Assembly (NCBI RefSeq): GCF_038405225.1
Contig: NZ_CP151657.1
Location: 3,596,001-3,660,000 of the forward strand
Length of the DNA: 64,000 bases
Direction: 5' to 3'
From: Arthrobacter citreus
GTDB taxonomy: Bacteria; Actinomycetota; Actinomycetes; Actinomycetales; Micrococcaceae
This document shows positions 16,718-25,333 of the stretch, one piece after another (within the stretch, counting starts at the first letter, position 1; every line of letters starts with the position of its first letter). The notes below the pieces were generated by a model. That model was not told the DNA's origin and searched no databases. It saw only the letters and a program-made list of their open reading frames with translations. The position numbers and the translations under genes were made by a program.

Positions 16718-17926
16718 ATGAGTTCTCCTGTTTCAGGCAACCGGGTCATCATCGCCGGTGCGGGCATTGTCGGGCTGGCCACTGCCTATGAACTGGGCCG
16801 TCGCGGTTACCGCGTTACGGTGCTGGACAAAGAAGGGTCGGCAGCCGTCCACCAGACCGGCAACAACTCCGGCGTCATTCACTCCGGGCTTTACTACGCC
16901 CCCGGCAGCCTGAAGGCGACGCTGGGCACGGCCGGCGCCGCATCGATGAAGGAGTTCGCGCAGGCCCATGGCGTGGACGTCGAGATCACCGGCAAACTCG
17001 TTGTCGCGACCAAGGAAAGCCAGCTGCCCGCGCTGAAAGAGCTTCTTCGCCGCGGAATCCAGAACGGAGTCCCGTGCCGCCTCATTGACCCGGATGAAGC
17101 CCGCAGCTATGAACCCCATGTCCAGTGCGTCGCGGCGCTCCGGGTCGAGACCACCGGCATCGTGGACTACCGGGGTGTTTGCGCTGTGCTGATGCGGCTG
17201 ATCAGGGAGGCCGGCGGCGAGATCCGCTTCAACAGCGAGGTCAGGGGAGTGCGGTCGGACGCCTCGGGAGTGAGCGTGGAAACGACGTCGGGCACTCACC
17301 GCGCCCACGGCTTCGTCAACTGCGCCGGGCTCCACAGCGACCGCATCGCCCGGCTCGCCGGGCTTCGGCCCGATGTCCGGATCATTCCGTTCCGCGGCGA
17401 ATACTTTGAACTCGCGCCGGAGCTGGAGCACCTGGTGAACGGGCTGATCTATCCTGTCCCGGACCCTGCCTTTCCGTTCCTGGGCGTCCATCTCACCAAG
17501 ATGACCACCGGTGCGGTACATGCGGGGCCGAATGCCATTTTCGCCTTTGCGCGCGAAGGCTACAGCTGGCTGAACATCAATCCCCGGGATCTGGTGGACA
17601 GTGCGGCCTGGCCGGGGCTTTGGCGGCTGGGGGCTAAATTCTGGCGGGTGGGTTTATCGGAGACGGCGCGGTCCTTGTCACGCCGCCGGTTCCTCGCCGG
17701 ACTGCGGGAACTGGTCCCGGCGCTGCCGGACGACTGCCTCGTACCGGCCCATGCCGGGGTCCGCGCCCAAGCCCTGCGGCGCGACGGAACCCTGGTGGAC
17801 GACTTTCTCTACGAGCGGGCACCGCGTCAAATCCATGTCCTGAACTCGCCGTCGCCGGCGGCCACTGCGGGACTGGAGATCGGCCGCCTGATCGCCGATG
17901 AGCTGGAAAAGGAAATTGATAAGTAG
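16718..17926 (+). CDS. lhgO: L-2-hydroxyglutarate oxidase
   Basis: 402 residues, DAO-fold flavoprotein. VIIAGAGIVGLATAYELGRRGYRVTVLDKE is the N-terminal FAD-binding motif. HQTGNNSGVIHSGLYYAPGSLKA is close to diagnostic for LhgO/L2HGDH, and PFRGEYFELAPE and FLGVHLT are also conserved in that family. It oxidises L-2-hydroxyglutarate to 2-oxoglutarate, feeding electrons to quinone or oxygen. It is last in the operon, 4 nt after gcdH. The partner hydroxylase (CsiD/GlaH) that makes L-2-hydroxyglutarate from glutarate is not in this window. Confidence 0.9.
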   Translation: MSSPVSGNRVIIAGAGIVGLATAYELGRRGYRVTVLDKEGSAAVHQTGNNSGVIHSGLYYAPGSLKATLGTAGAASMKEFAQAHGVDVEITGKLVVATKESQLPALKELLRRGIQNGVPCRLIDPDEARSYEPHVQCVAALRVETTGIVDYRGVCAVLMRLIREAGGEIRFNSEVRGVRSDASGVSVETTSGTHRAHGFVNCAGLHSDRIARLAGLRPDVRIIPFRGEYFELAPELEHLVNGLIYPVPDPAFPFLGVHLTKMTTGAVHAGPNAIFAFAREGYSWLNINPRDLVDSAAWPGLWRLGAKFWRVGLSETARSLSRRRFLAGLRELVPALPDDCLVPAHAGVRAQALRRDGTLVDDFLYERAPRQIHVLNSPSPAATAGLEIGRLIADELEKEIDK

Positions 17927-18043
17927 GCTGATTACTCTTCCATGGGCAGGGTCATCCGGACTACCTTGGGCAGACGTGCACTGGCTTGCCGGCCCCTGAC
18001 GGAGGCGCGGAACCGGGTGCTCCAATCCCTCCCGGAGGTACTT

Positions 18044-18925
18044 ATGTTTTTCCACAAGCAGGAACTTCAATTCAAGTCCACCCCGGACCAGCCGGATGCC
18101 GTCTACGCCCGCAAACTCCAGGAAGTCCTGGGCGGGCAGTACGGCGAAATCACGGTGGCCCTGCAGTACGGATTCCAGGCCTGGAACTCGCACGTTCCCG
18201 GCAAATACCGCGATCTGCTCTTTGGGATCGGCGCCGAGGAAATGGGCCATGTGGAGATGCTGGCCACCATGATTGCCCAGCTGCTGGAGAAAGCGCCGCT
18301 GGGAATTACCTCTGACGCACTGCAGGACGATCCCACAGTCGCGGCTGTGGTTGGCGGCATGGACGTCCAGCATGCCATCGTGGCCGGCGCCGGCGCCCGC
18401 GCCGTGGATTCCAACGGGAACCCCTGGCAGGGCAGCTACATCACCGCCAGCGGCAACCTGCTGGCGGACTTCACCGCCAACGCGAATGCGGAAATGCAGG
18501 GCCGCGTGCAGGTGGCCCGGCTCTACCATATGACCGATGACCACGGCGTCCGGGACCTGCTGTCGTTCCTGCTGGCGCGCGACACCATGCACCAGAATCA
18601 ATGGACCACCGCGGCGCTGGAACTGCAGGCTGAGGGTGCTGAGCAGCTCCCCGTCCCCTCCAACTTCCCGCTGAACAAGGAATACCGCGAGGTTTCCTAC
18701 CAGTACCTGAACTTCTCGGACGGCAAAGCGGCGTCCGAGGGATCCTGGGCCTCCGGACCCACGCCGGATGGACACGGCGAGTTCAGCTACCACGACGGAC
18801 CGACGACGTCGGCTCCCATGCCGCCACCCACCCGTCCCGATGCCCGCTACTACGGCACCACCGATCTGCCGAATGTGGTGGAAAAGACGGCCGGTGCGGT
18901 CCAGGACAAGCTAAACAAGGAGTAG
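18044..18925 (+). CDS. Manganese catalase, copy 1
   Basis: 293 residues, dimanganese catalase converting H2O2 to water and O2. All five metal ligands of the family are present: Glu35 (GQYGEITVAL), Glu66 and His69 (GAEEMGHVEM), Glu150 (NANAEMQG) and His183 (ARDTMHQNQW). The start ATG 18044 follows GGAGG and reproduces the family N-terminus MFFHKQELQF; an upstream in-frame ATG at 17942 is rejected. The last 40 residues are a Gly/Pro-rich tail ending NVVEKTAGAVQDKLNKE. A paralogue lies at 21577-22458. Confidence 0.95.
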   Translation: MFFHKQELQFKSTPDQPDAVYARKLQEVLGGQYGEITVALQYGFQAWNSHVPGKYRDLLFGIGAEEMGHVEMLATMIAQLLEKAPLGITSDALQDDPTVAAVVGGMDVQHAIVAGAGARAVDSNGNPWQGSYITASGNLLADFTANANAEMQGRVQVARLYHMTDDHGVRDLLSFLLARDTMHQNQWTTAALELQAEGAEQLPVPSNFPLNKEYREVSYQYLNFSDGKAASEGSWASGPTPDGHGEFSYHDGPTTSAPMPPPTRPDARYYGTTDLPNVVEKTAGAVQDKLNKE

Positions 18926-18945
18926 GGAGCCGCTGCCGGCCTGGA

Positions 18946-19320
18946 TCATTCCTGGTCCGGGCCGGCATCCCTGCGTGGACGCCGGGATTCTTCCCCGCTC
19001 GGCCCGTGCCGGTCCCGGGGCGCATTGGACCCCTGTTCGCGGTTGTTGTTCCGGCTGCCCAGATCGTCGTCGTCGCAGTACGGGGCACGCAGCCGGGGCG
19101 GCAGATCGTCAATAAGTTCGTTGGCGGCGTGGGCGAGGATGTCACGCTGCAGCGGGGGTAGGGAAAATGACCCATTAAGGTAGGCATCCACTTCATATTC
19201 GCCTGCCTCACCACCGATGCTGAAGTACTTCATCCACAGCTGCGAAGTCTCGATGCCCGCCTGGGATAACGCCTCCCTCAGCCGCCTGCGCTGTTCCGGC
19301 TCCACCGCATCAAAGCCCAT
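18946..19320 (-). CDS. Small conserved-looking protein, unknown function
   Basis: 124 residues, not recognised. The first 85 look folded and helical (EPEQRRRLREALSQAGIETSQLWMKYFSIGGEAGEYEVDAYL, then LPPLQRDILAHAANELIDDLPP). The last 40 are acidic and basic disordered sequence (DDDDLGSRNNNREQ). It is the last gene after a GAF-ANTAR regulator on the same strand (11 nt gap), so the two are probably cotranscribed. Good codon use and a clear helical pattern support a real gene; the function is open. Confidence 0.6.
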   Translation of the reverse strand: MGFDAVEPEQRRRLREALSQAGIETSQLWMKYFSIGGEAGEYEVDAYLNGSFSLPPLQRDILAHAANELIDDLPPRLRAPYCDDDDLGSRNNNREQGSNAPRDRHGPSGEESRRPRRDAGPDQE

Positions 19321-19331
19321 TGTCCCCGTCC

Positions 19332-20051
19332 TTAGCCCTGGTGCTTTCCACTGCCCGAGACAACAGAGCCTGCAGCGGTACGGAGGGTTACCCTGTTGCT
19401 GCGAGCGATCTCGAGAAGCCGTGCCATTGATTCATCCTCGCCCAGTCCTTCACGTTCCATCAGGATGCCGCGGGCGAAAGCAACGTTGTCGCGGCTGGCG
19501 ATGGCATCCTTCAACTGCTGGCTGAGCCGGCGGGGGGCTTGAGAGGACTGAACATTGGCCAGCAGAGTGGCGGCCGGTCCGGCAAAGAGCGTCAGCAGGC
19601 GTTCGCTGCGTGCGTCAAAAGCGCCGGGTTTGTCCGAGTACACCTTGATTGCCCCCACCGATTCGGTCCGGAAGACCAGGGGCGCGCTGAGAACTGACCG
19701 CAGCCCCAAGTCGGCTGCCCGGGGACTCCAGCGGCTCCACCGGTTCTCGGTGGTCACATCGTTGGTGCGCACCGTCCCGGTGGTTGCCCAGGCCGTGATG
19801 CACGGTCCCTCGCCGAGTTGATATTGCAGGGCGTCGGCCTGCTTCACAATCTCATCGGTCGCCCCCCAGCTGGTACGCCGCCCCTGCTCGTCCATTAGCG
19901 AAACGCCGGCCCCCAAGGTGCCGGGAATGGACTCCTTGGCCGCATCAGCCAGAAGATCCACCGCTTTGCTGACGGTTTCCTCGCTCAGCAGGAGGCCCTG
20001 AATGCGGGCAAAAGTTGTGGATAATTCTTCGAGCGGAAGGTCGGCAGTCAT
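19332..20051 (-). CDS. GAF-ANTAR antitermination regulator 1
   Basis: 239 residues. The N-terminal GAF domain (about 20-165) includes GAGVSLMDEQGR, QYQLGEGPCITAWATTGTVRTNDV and RSVLSAPLVFRTESVGAIKVYS. The C-terminal ANTAR RNA-binding domain (about 175-235) reads LKDAIASRDNVAFARGILMEREGLGEDESMARLLEIARSNRVTLRTAA. Such proteins sense a small ligand or redox state and bind paired hairpins in nascent mRNA to prevent termination. A TATATAT -10-like sequence lies near 20132-20140 on the opposite-sense leader, about 90 nt upstream. Target RNA not identified here. Confidence 0.9.
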   Translation of the reverse strand: MTADLPLEELSTTFARIQGLLLSEETVSKAVDLLADAAKESIPGTLGAGVSLMDEQGRRTSWGATDEIVKQADALQYQLGEGPCITAWATTGTVRTNDVTTENRWSRWSPRAADLGLRSVLSAPLVFRTESVGAIKVYSDKPGAFDARSERLLTLFAGPAATLLANVQSSQAPRRLSQQLKDAIASRDNVAFARGILMEREGLGEDESMARLLEIARSNRVTLRTAAGSVVSGSGKHQG

Positions 20052-20215
20052 GCTGGGCCTCGCATTCGTTTCGGGGCCAGTGCATGCCGGTCCGGCGGGG
20101 GCCGCTTGAGGGGAGACAAGATCCGTGCCGCGGCTCGGATATATACCCGATACTACACACGATGGCGGGTGTTTGACCCGTCAATCAGCGGCACAGCGCA
20201 GCCCCCGCGCTGCCG

Positions 20216-20464
20216 CTATGCGGGCCGTTCCAAAACTTCCGGTCCGTTTGCCCGCTCCCGAAGCGCATCGTGCAAGGCGTTGTACCAATCCGCGGCTTCC
20301 ATCGACGGATAGTCCGAGTCCAGCTGCTCATAGACGCGGCTAATGAGTCCCTGAAGCGTGCCGGTGGACAACAACGCGAGGCCCTGGGTGTCCGTTGGAT
20401 CGGTTGGCAGGCCCAGCGAAGTCAGCTGGTTCGGGTCAAAGGGCTTGTAATAGCGGATCCTCAT
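20216..20464 (-). CDS. Small protein MRIRYYKPFDP, unknown function
   Basis: 82 residues from ATG 20464. It starts MRIRYYKPFDPNQLTSLGLP and continues GLALLSTGTLQGLISRVYEQLDSDYPSMEAADWYNALHDALRERAN, a compact helical domain. GAGGCAAGGGG precedes this start, which is preferred over the longer frame reaching 20587. It lies between two GAF-ANTAR genes on the same strand. I do not recognise a characterised family. Confidence 0.6.
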   Translation of the reverse strand: MRIRYYKPFDPNQLTSLGLPTDPTDTQGLALLSTGTLQGLISRVYEQLDSDYPSMEAADWYNALHDALRERANGPEVLERPA

Positions 20465-20662
20465 CCCCTTGCCTCGCTCTCGGCCAAGCCGGGCATGCGG
20501 CGCCAAAAAAATGCAGTCGTGTGTCCCATGATTTTTCCAACCCAAGGCTAGGTGGTGGAAAGCGTGGCGCACTTCTGGACCGCCCATTAACCCTAGTCGC
20601 CGCAGGGGCTGGCCACAATCCCTTTTACTCTGATTTATCGGGGTGGGCTGCGCGGCACCTGC

Positions 20663-21460
20663 TCAGGGACTGAAGTGCGTTTCGGCGACGGATCCCCCCA
20701 CCGTTGCAACGATGTTTGCCGCGAGGTCCCTCAGTTTGAGATTTCTTCGGCTGGACGCGGAACGGAGCATTGTGAAGGCCTCGTGCTGGGAGCACCTGTT
20801 CTGGCCCATGATGATTCCCAGTGCCTGGTCAATCACCGTCCGCGATTCCAGGGCCGCCCTCAGATCGTGAGCTGTGTCCGCAAGCCCGTAAAACCGAACC
20901 GCGAGGCGGAGGGAGGGCTCAGCCCGCCGGGCAAAGTCCTCGATGCCCCGCAAAACGGGGCCATCAAAGTCTCCGGCCCGCGTTGAGTGAAGGAGGAGCC
21001 CGGAACCAACATCCGGGAAGAGATCGAAGGGGGCATAGGCAACCGCGGCAGCACCGTGCCGGCGGGCCAAATCAGCGTACTCCGGCCAGGGGGAACCAGG
21101 TCCGAGGTCAGCGGCATGGACGCCGACCCGCAGGTTTGCGCCGGGAAACTGCGCGCCGGGAAGGCTTGGCGTGTCCCAGGCAGTGAGCTGCAGCTGCCCC
21201 AGCAGGCGGGCACGGTGGTCGCTGAATCCGGTGCTGGCCGGCCGGCGGCCAGGCACTATCGTGATACCGCAGCCAACCTCATTCCCGGCGGCTGCGAAGT
21301 GCCGTGCGGCCAGCGTTGTGAACGCCTCGAGGAATTCCCCCAAGTCGGCGCTGTCCAGTATCAGGCGCGGCAGCTCATCAGCGGTAAGGGCATCAAACGC
21401 CGCCGCAGGTGCCGGCCGCCGACCTGGATCTGTGGATGAAACCCCGGGACTGCGTTTCAT
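20663..21460 (-). CDS. GAF-ANTAR antitermination regulator 2
   Basis: About 265 residues. The N-terminal 190 form a divergent GAF-like sensor (LGEFLEAFTTLAARHFAAAGNEVGCGITIV). The C-terminal ANTAR domain reads ALESRTVIDQALGIIMGQNRCSQHEAFTMLRSASSRRNLKLRDLA. The internal start ATG 21460 has AGGATGG just upstream; ATG 21469 adds three residues. Like regulator 1 it should act on RNA. It is divergent from manganese catalase copy 2, whose start is about 115 nt away, so a regulatory link is possible but not shown. Confidence 0.88.
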   Translation of the reverse strand: MKRSPGVSSTDPGRRPAPAAAFDALTADELPRLILDSADLGEFLEAFTTLAARHFAAAGNEVGCGITIVPGRRPASTGFSDHRARLLGQLQLTAWDTPSLPGAQFPGANLRVGVHAADLGPGSPWPEYADLARRHGAAAVAYAPFDLFPDVGSGLLLHSTRAGDFDGPVLRGIEDFARRAEPSLRLAVRFYGLADTAHDLRAALESRTVIDQALGIIMGQNRCSQHEAFTMLRSASSRRNLKLRDLAANIVATVGGSVAETHFSP

Positions 21461-21576
21461 GGCGACCATCCTAATAGAAAGCTTGCTGATAAGTCAGCCC
21501 TTAAGTTATTTTGCTGGCACCAGACGAGGTCCCTTCAGCGGGACCGTGTAGGCACAAACGTCACCGGAGGTGCAGA

Positions 21577-22458
21577 TTGTTCTTTCACAAACAGGAGCTC
21601 CAGTTCAAGGCCACGCCTGAAAAACCCGACGCAGTCTATGCCCGGAAGCTCCAGGAAGTCCTGGGTGGCCAGTACGGTGAAATCACAGTGGCCATGCAGT
21701 ATGGCTTCCAAGCCTGGAACTCGCACATCCCGGGCAAATACCGCGACCTGCTGTACGGGATCGGCGCGGAGGAAATGGGCCACGTGGAGATGCTGGCCAT
21801 CATGATCGCCCAGCTCCTGGAGAAGGCACCGCTGGGCATTACCGAGGACGCAGTGCAGTCCGACCCGACGGTAGCCGCCGTGGTGGGCGGCATGGATGTC
21901 CAGCAGGCCATTGTGGCTGGGGCCGGAGCACGCCCGGTGGACTCCAACGGAAATCCCTGGCAGGGCAGCTACATCACCGCCAGCGGCAACCTTCTGGCGG
22001 ACTTCACGGCCAATGCCAACGCGGAAATGCAGGGCAGGCTCCAAGTGGCCCGGCTCTATCACATGACGGATGATCACGGCGTGCGGGACATGCTCTCGTT
22101 CCTGCTGGCACGGGACACCATGCATCAGAACCAGTGGCTGGCAGCGGCGAAGGAACTGCAGGCTGAGGGCGCCGAATCACTGCCCGTGCCCTCCAACTTC
22201 CCGATCAGGAAGGAAGAACGCTCCGTGTCTTACCAGTACCTGAACTTCTCTGACGGCAAGGCGGCGTCCGAGGGATCCTGGGCCTCCGGACCCACGCCGG
22301 ATGGACACGGCGAGTTCAGCTACCACGACGGACCGACGACGTCGGCTCCCATGCCGCCGCCCACCCGTCCCGATGCGCGCTACTACGGCACCACTGATCT
22401 GCCGAACGTGGTGGAAAAGATGGCCGGGAGCGTCCAGGACAAGCTGCACAAGGAATAG
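21577..22458 (+). CDS. Manganese catalase, copy 2 (TTG start)
   Basis: 293 residues, paralogue of the gene at 18044-18925 with the same length and the same metal ligands (Glu35, Glu66, His69, Glu150, His183). Start is TTG at 21577, fixed by GGAGG at 21566-21570 with 6-nt spacing and by matching the N-terminus of copy 1. The in-frame ATG at 21511 lies too far upstream. The 5' two thirds differ from copy 1 at many silent sites, but a 98-nt stretch near the 3' end is identical. A strong hairpin follows. Confidence 0.95.
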   Translation: MFFHKQELQFKATPEKPDAVYARKLQEVLGGQYGEITVAMQYGFQAWNSHIPGKYRDLLYGIGAEEMGHVEMLAIMIAQLLEKAPLGITEDAVQSDPTVAAVVGGMDVQQAIVAGAGARPVDSNGNPWQGSYITASGNLLADFTANANAEMQGRLQVARLYHMTDDHGVRDMLSFLLARDTMHQNQWLAAAKELQAEGAESLPVPSNFPIRKEERSVSYQYLNFSDGKAASEGSWASGPTPDGHGEFSYHDGPTTSAPMPPPTRPDARYYGTTDLPNVVEKMAGSVQDKLHKE

Positions 22459-22466
22459 CGGTTACC

Positions 22467-22503
22467 GGTTCCGCGGCCGTCCCTTCACGGCGGCCGCGGA
22501 ACC
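22467..22503 (+). terminator. Rho-independent-like hairpin after catalase 2
   Basis: GGTTCCGCGGCCG (22467-22479) and CGGCCGCGGAACC (22491-22503) form a perfect 13-bp stem with an 11-nt loop. There is no T-run after it, as is common for actinobacterial terminators. It ends 19 nt before the glycosyltransferase start. Confidence 0.6.
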
Positions 22504-22521
22504 GCTGCGGAGGAGTGGACG

Positions 22522-23679
22522 GTGAACCAAGGCAGTTGGAAGAACGGTGCGCGTCCTGCCGGGTTGCCCCCGGCTGCGCCCGAATCGTGCCCGGCCACGC
22601 CGCGTCGTTCGGACGCCGCCTACATTCTGCCGCTGAAATGGACCGACGACACGGAGCTGAACGGTCTCTGCGCCTACCTGGAGGAACTCACACGGTGGCT
22701 CCCCGTCCTTGTTGTTGACGGCTCCCCGCCTGATCTCTTTGCGGCCCACGCCCGGGCCTTTCCGCCCGCAGTGCGCCACTTCAGGCCCTGTCGGCTGGGG
22801 TACGCCAACGGAAAGGTGGAGGGCGTCCTGACGGGTGTGCAGCTAAGCGGGCACGAATTTCTCGTCATTGCCGACGACGACGTCCGCTACACCCGGGACG
22901 CGCTGGAACGTGCGGTGTCGCTGCTCGGCGGGGCCGACGTCGTCCGCCCCCAGAACTACTTTCCTGCTCCGTTGCCCTGGCACGCCCGCTGGGACACGGC
23001 CCGGACCCTGCTCAACCGGGCCTTCGGATCGGACTATCCCGGAACGCTCGCCCTGCGGCGGTCAACGCTGCTGGCCGCCGGCGGATACAGCGGGGACGTA
23101 CTGTTCGAGAACCTCGAGTTGCTGCGGACCATCCGCGCAGCGGGAGGCCGCGAGGTCCGGGCCGATAATCTGTTCGTGGCCAGGATCCCGTGTTCGGCCA
23201 GGCACTTTTGGCGCCAGCGGGTGCGGCAGGCCTACGACGATTTTGCTCAGCCCGCACGCCTGGCCGCTGAACTGGTGCTGCTGCCGGTGATACTGCTGTC
23301 GCTGCGGAAGCCGGCACGGCTGGCGATGCTCGCCGGGGCTGCCGTCCTTGCGGCGGAAGCGGGCCGCAGGCGCGCCGGCGGCTCCAGCGTCTTTCACGCC
23401 GACGCCGCGCTCTGGGCCCCGCTGTGGGCACTGGAACGCGCGGTCTGCGTATGGTTCGCGGTGGGCTGGCGCCTGCGCGGCGGCATTCCCTACAGCGGGA
23501 CGCGCCTGCGCACGGCGGGGCACTCGCTGCGCCGGATCCGCCGTCACCTTCCTGAACCGGATTACCGGCTGCGGGCAGGATTCTCGGTTGCGTTCCCTGT
23601 CCCCGATCCCGCTTCGGTCCCGGTCGCGGGAGCGGAGACGCGGGATGCCGGAAGTGTTCCCTCGTGGGGACGTGCGTAA
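22522..23679 (+). CDS. Family 2-like glycosyltransferase with membrane segment
   Basis: 385 residues, GTG start with GGAGG 8 nt upstream. The GT-A fold is recognised by AYILPLKW near the start, VLVVDGSPPD, the metal-binding DDD in LVIADDDVRYTRDAL, and FENLELLRTIRAAGG as the acceptor-side loop. A hydrophobic part (about 250-275, AAELVLLPVILLSL) suggests membrane association. The donor and acceptor sugars cannot be told. The 3' end overlaps the convergent MFS gene by 118 nt, both frames remaining open; the last 40 residues are therefore uncertain. Confidence 0.78.
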   Translation: MNQGSWKNGARPAGLPPAAPESCPATPRRSDAAYILPLKWTDDTELNGLCAYLEELTRWLPVLVVDGSPPDLFAAHARAFPPAVRHFRPCRLGYANGKVEGVLTGVQLSGHEFLVIADDDVRYTRDALERAVSLLGGADVVRPQNYFPAPLPWHARWDTARTLLNRAFGSDYPGTLALRRSTLLAAGGYSGDVLFENLELLRTIRAAGGREVRADNLFVARIPCSARHFWRQRVRQAYDDFAQPARLAAELVLLPVILLSLRKPARLAMLAGAAVLAAEAGRRRAGGSSVFHADAALWAPLWALERAVCVWFAVGWRLRGGIPYSGTRLRTAGHSLRRIRRHLPEPDYRLRAGFSVAFPVPDPASVPVAGAETRDAGSVPSWGRA

Positions 23680-25091
23680 AAGAGCGCTGCGGCCAGGCCG
23701 ATCAGAATCACGGCGCCGGGCAGGTACAGGGACTGGCCCATGGCCGTCGCATAACCGGCGGCCAGCGACTCCGGCAGGGCACCGCCGGAAGGCTCTCCGC
23801 TCTCCACGCCCGCACCCAGCTGTGCCGAGAGGCGGGACTGCATCATGGCGGCAATCGCGCTGCTGCCGATAACTGCGCCAAACTGGCGTGTGGTGTTGTA
23901 GACGCCGGAGCCGGCTCCGGCGACGGCGGGAGCAAGATTGCGGGTGGCGGTCAGCGACACCGGCGACCAGATGCAGGAATTGGCCAGGCCCATCAGTGCG
24001 ACGGGCAGCATCAGCAGCCAGTATGGCGTATCCGGTGTCAGGATACTCCCGAGCCAGAACAGGGATACGGACAGGGCAGCGAAGCCGGCGATGGCCATGA
24101 ACTTCGGGTTGCTTCGCTGGGCCATTTTGCCCGCAAGCGGCGCCAGGACACCCGAAAGCACCGCCATGGGTGTCAGCAGCAGGGCAGCCTGCGTGGGGGA
24201 GAGGCCTCGGACGGTCTGCGCGTAAAGGATCAGCGGCAGGGAGAATGCCGTAATGGCGAACCCCATCGCGGTGATGGAAGCGTTGGCGAGGGAGAAATTG
24301 CGGTCCCGGAACAAACTCAGCGGCAGGAGCGGTTCGCTGCGGTTCAGGCGCTGCCAGAGAACAAAGAGTGCCAGCAGGACGAGGCCCGTGATGATCAGCG
24401 ACCAGACGGACAGCGGGCCGGTGATGGTGCCCCAGTTGTAGGATTCACCCTCCTGGATGCCGAACACGAGGCAGAACATTCCGGCAGCGCTGAGGAAGAC
24501 GCCAAGCAGATCAAACCGGTGCACGGCCGTGGGGAGCTTCGGCACGAGGCGGAAGGCCAGGATGAATCCGACAATTCCCACCGGGACATTGATGAAGAAG
24601 ATCCATTCCCAGCCCAGTGTGTCCACCAGGACCCCGCCGAGGACCGGCCCCACCAGGGTGGCCATACCCGCCGTCGCGCCCCATAACCCCAGTGCGGTGC
24701 CGCGGTTCTGCGGCGGGAAAATCCGGGTGATCACCGACATCGTCTGGGGCGTCATCAGCGCTGCACCGAGGCCCTGGATGACCCGGGCCAGAATCAGCAT
24801 GTCGACCGATTCGGCAAAACCGCACCAGGCGCTGGAACCGGTGAAGACCACCAGCCCCACCAAGTAAATGCGCCGCGGCCCGAAACGGTCGCCGAGCCGG
24901 CCGGTGACCAGCAGCGGCACTGCATAGGCCAGGAGGTAGGCGCTGATGACCCAGATGACCTTGTCGATGTCGGCGTCCAAGTCGGCCATGATGGCCGGGG
25001 TCGCCACGTTCACGATCGTGGAATCGACAAGGATCATGAAAAAGCCGATGACGAGCGACCACAGGGCGGGCCAGGGTTTGATGTTGTCCAC
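23562..25091 (-). CDS. MFS drug exporter, DHA2 type, second copy in the window
   Basis: 509 residues with about 14 spans. VDSTIVNVATPAIMADLDADIDKVIWVISAYLLAYAVPLL is the start of an EmrB-like exporter, GRLGDRFGPRRIYL is the MFS loop, and GLWGATAGMATLVGPVLGGVLVDTLGWEWIFFINVPVG is the antiporter motif. GTG at 25091 is used; no good ribosome site is visible, so a leaderless or poorly translated start is possible. It is not closely similar to the gene at 52-1575. The C-terminal 40 residues are disordered and overlap the glycosyltransferase gene in antisense. Confidence 0.88.
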   Translation of the reverse strand: MDNIKPWPALWSLVIGFFMILVDSTIVNVATPAIMADLDADIDKVIWVISAYLLAYAVPLLVTGRLGDRFGPRRIYLVGLVVFTGSSAWCGFAESVDMLILARVIQGLGAALMTPQTMSVITRIFPPQNRGTALGLWGATAGMATLVGPVLGGVLVDTLGWEWIFFINVPVGIVGFILAFRLVPKLPTAVHRFDLLGVFLSAAGMFCLVFGIQEGESYNWGTITGPLSVWSLIITGLVLLALFVLWQRLNRSEPLLPLSLFRDRNFSLANASITAMGFAITAFSLPLILYAQTVRGLSPTQAALLLTPMAVLSGVLAPLAGKMAQRSNPKFMAIAGFAALSVSLFWLGSILTPDTPYWLLMLPVALMGLANSCIWSPVSLTATRNLAPAVAGAGSGVYNTTRQFGAVIGSSAIAAMMQSRLSAQLGAGVESGEPSGGALPESLAAGYATAMGQSLYLPGAVILIGLAAALFYARPHEGTLPASRVSAPATGTEAGSGTGNATENPARSR

Positions 25092-25333
25092 GGGAACCGT
25101 TCAGTGCGGGGGAGGGGGCGGGAAGGGGGAGGAAGACCGAATCCCATTCTGGACTGCTTTTCCCACCCTTCCAACCCCTTTCCCCTAGCGTGCCGCGCCG
25201 CTGTGGACGTGCTGCCTTCGCTGGTGCCGGGCAGCAAACGCCGTTCCAGCCCCTGCTGCTGTGATCCGGGCCGCGTTGGGTGTATTTTGGCCGCAGGCAG
25301 CACCGGCCTACCTCAGACAACAATGGAGTTTTC

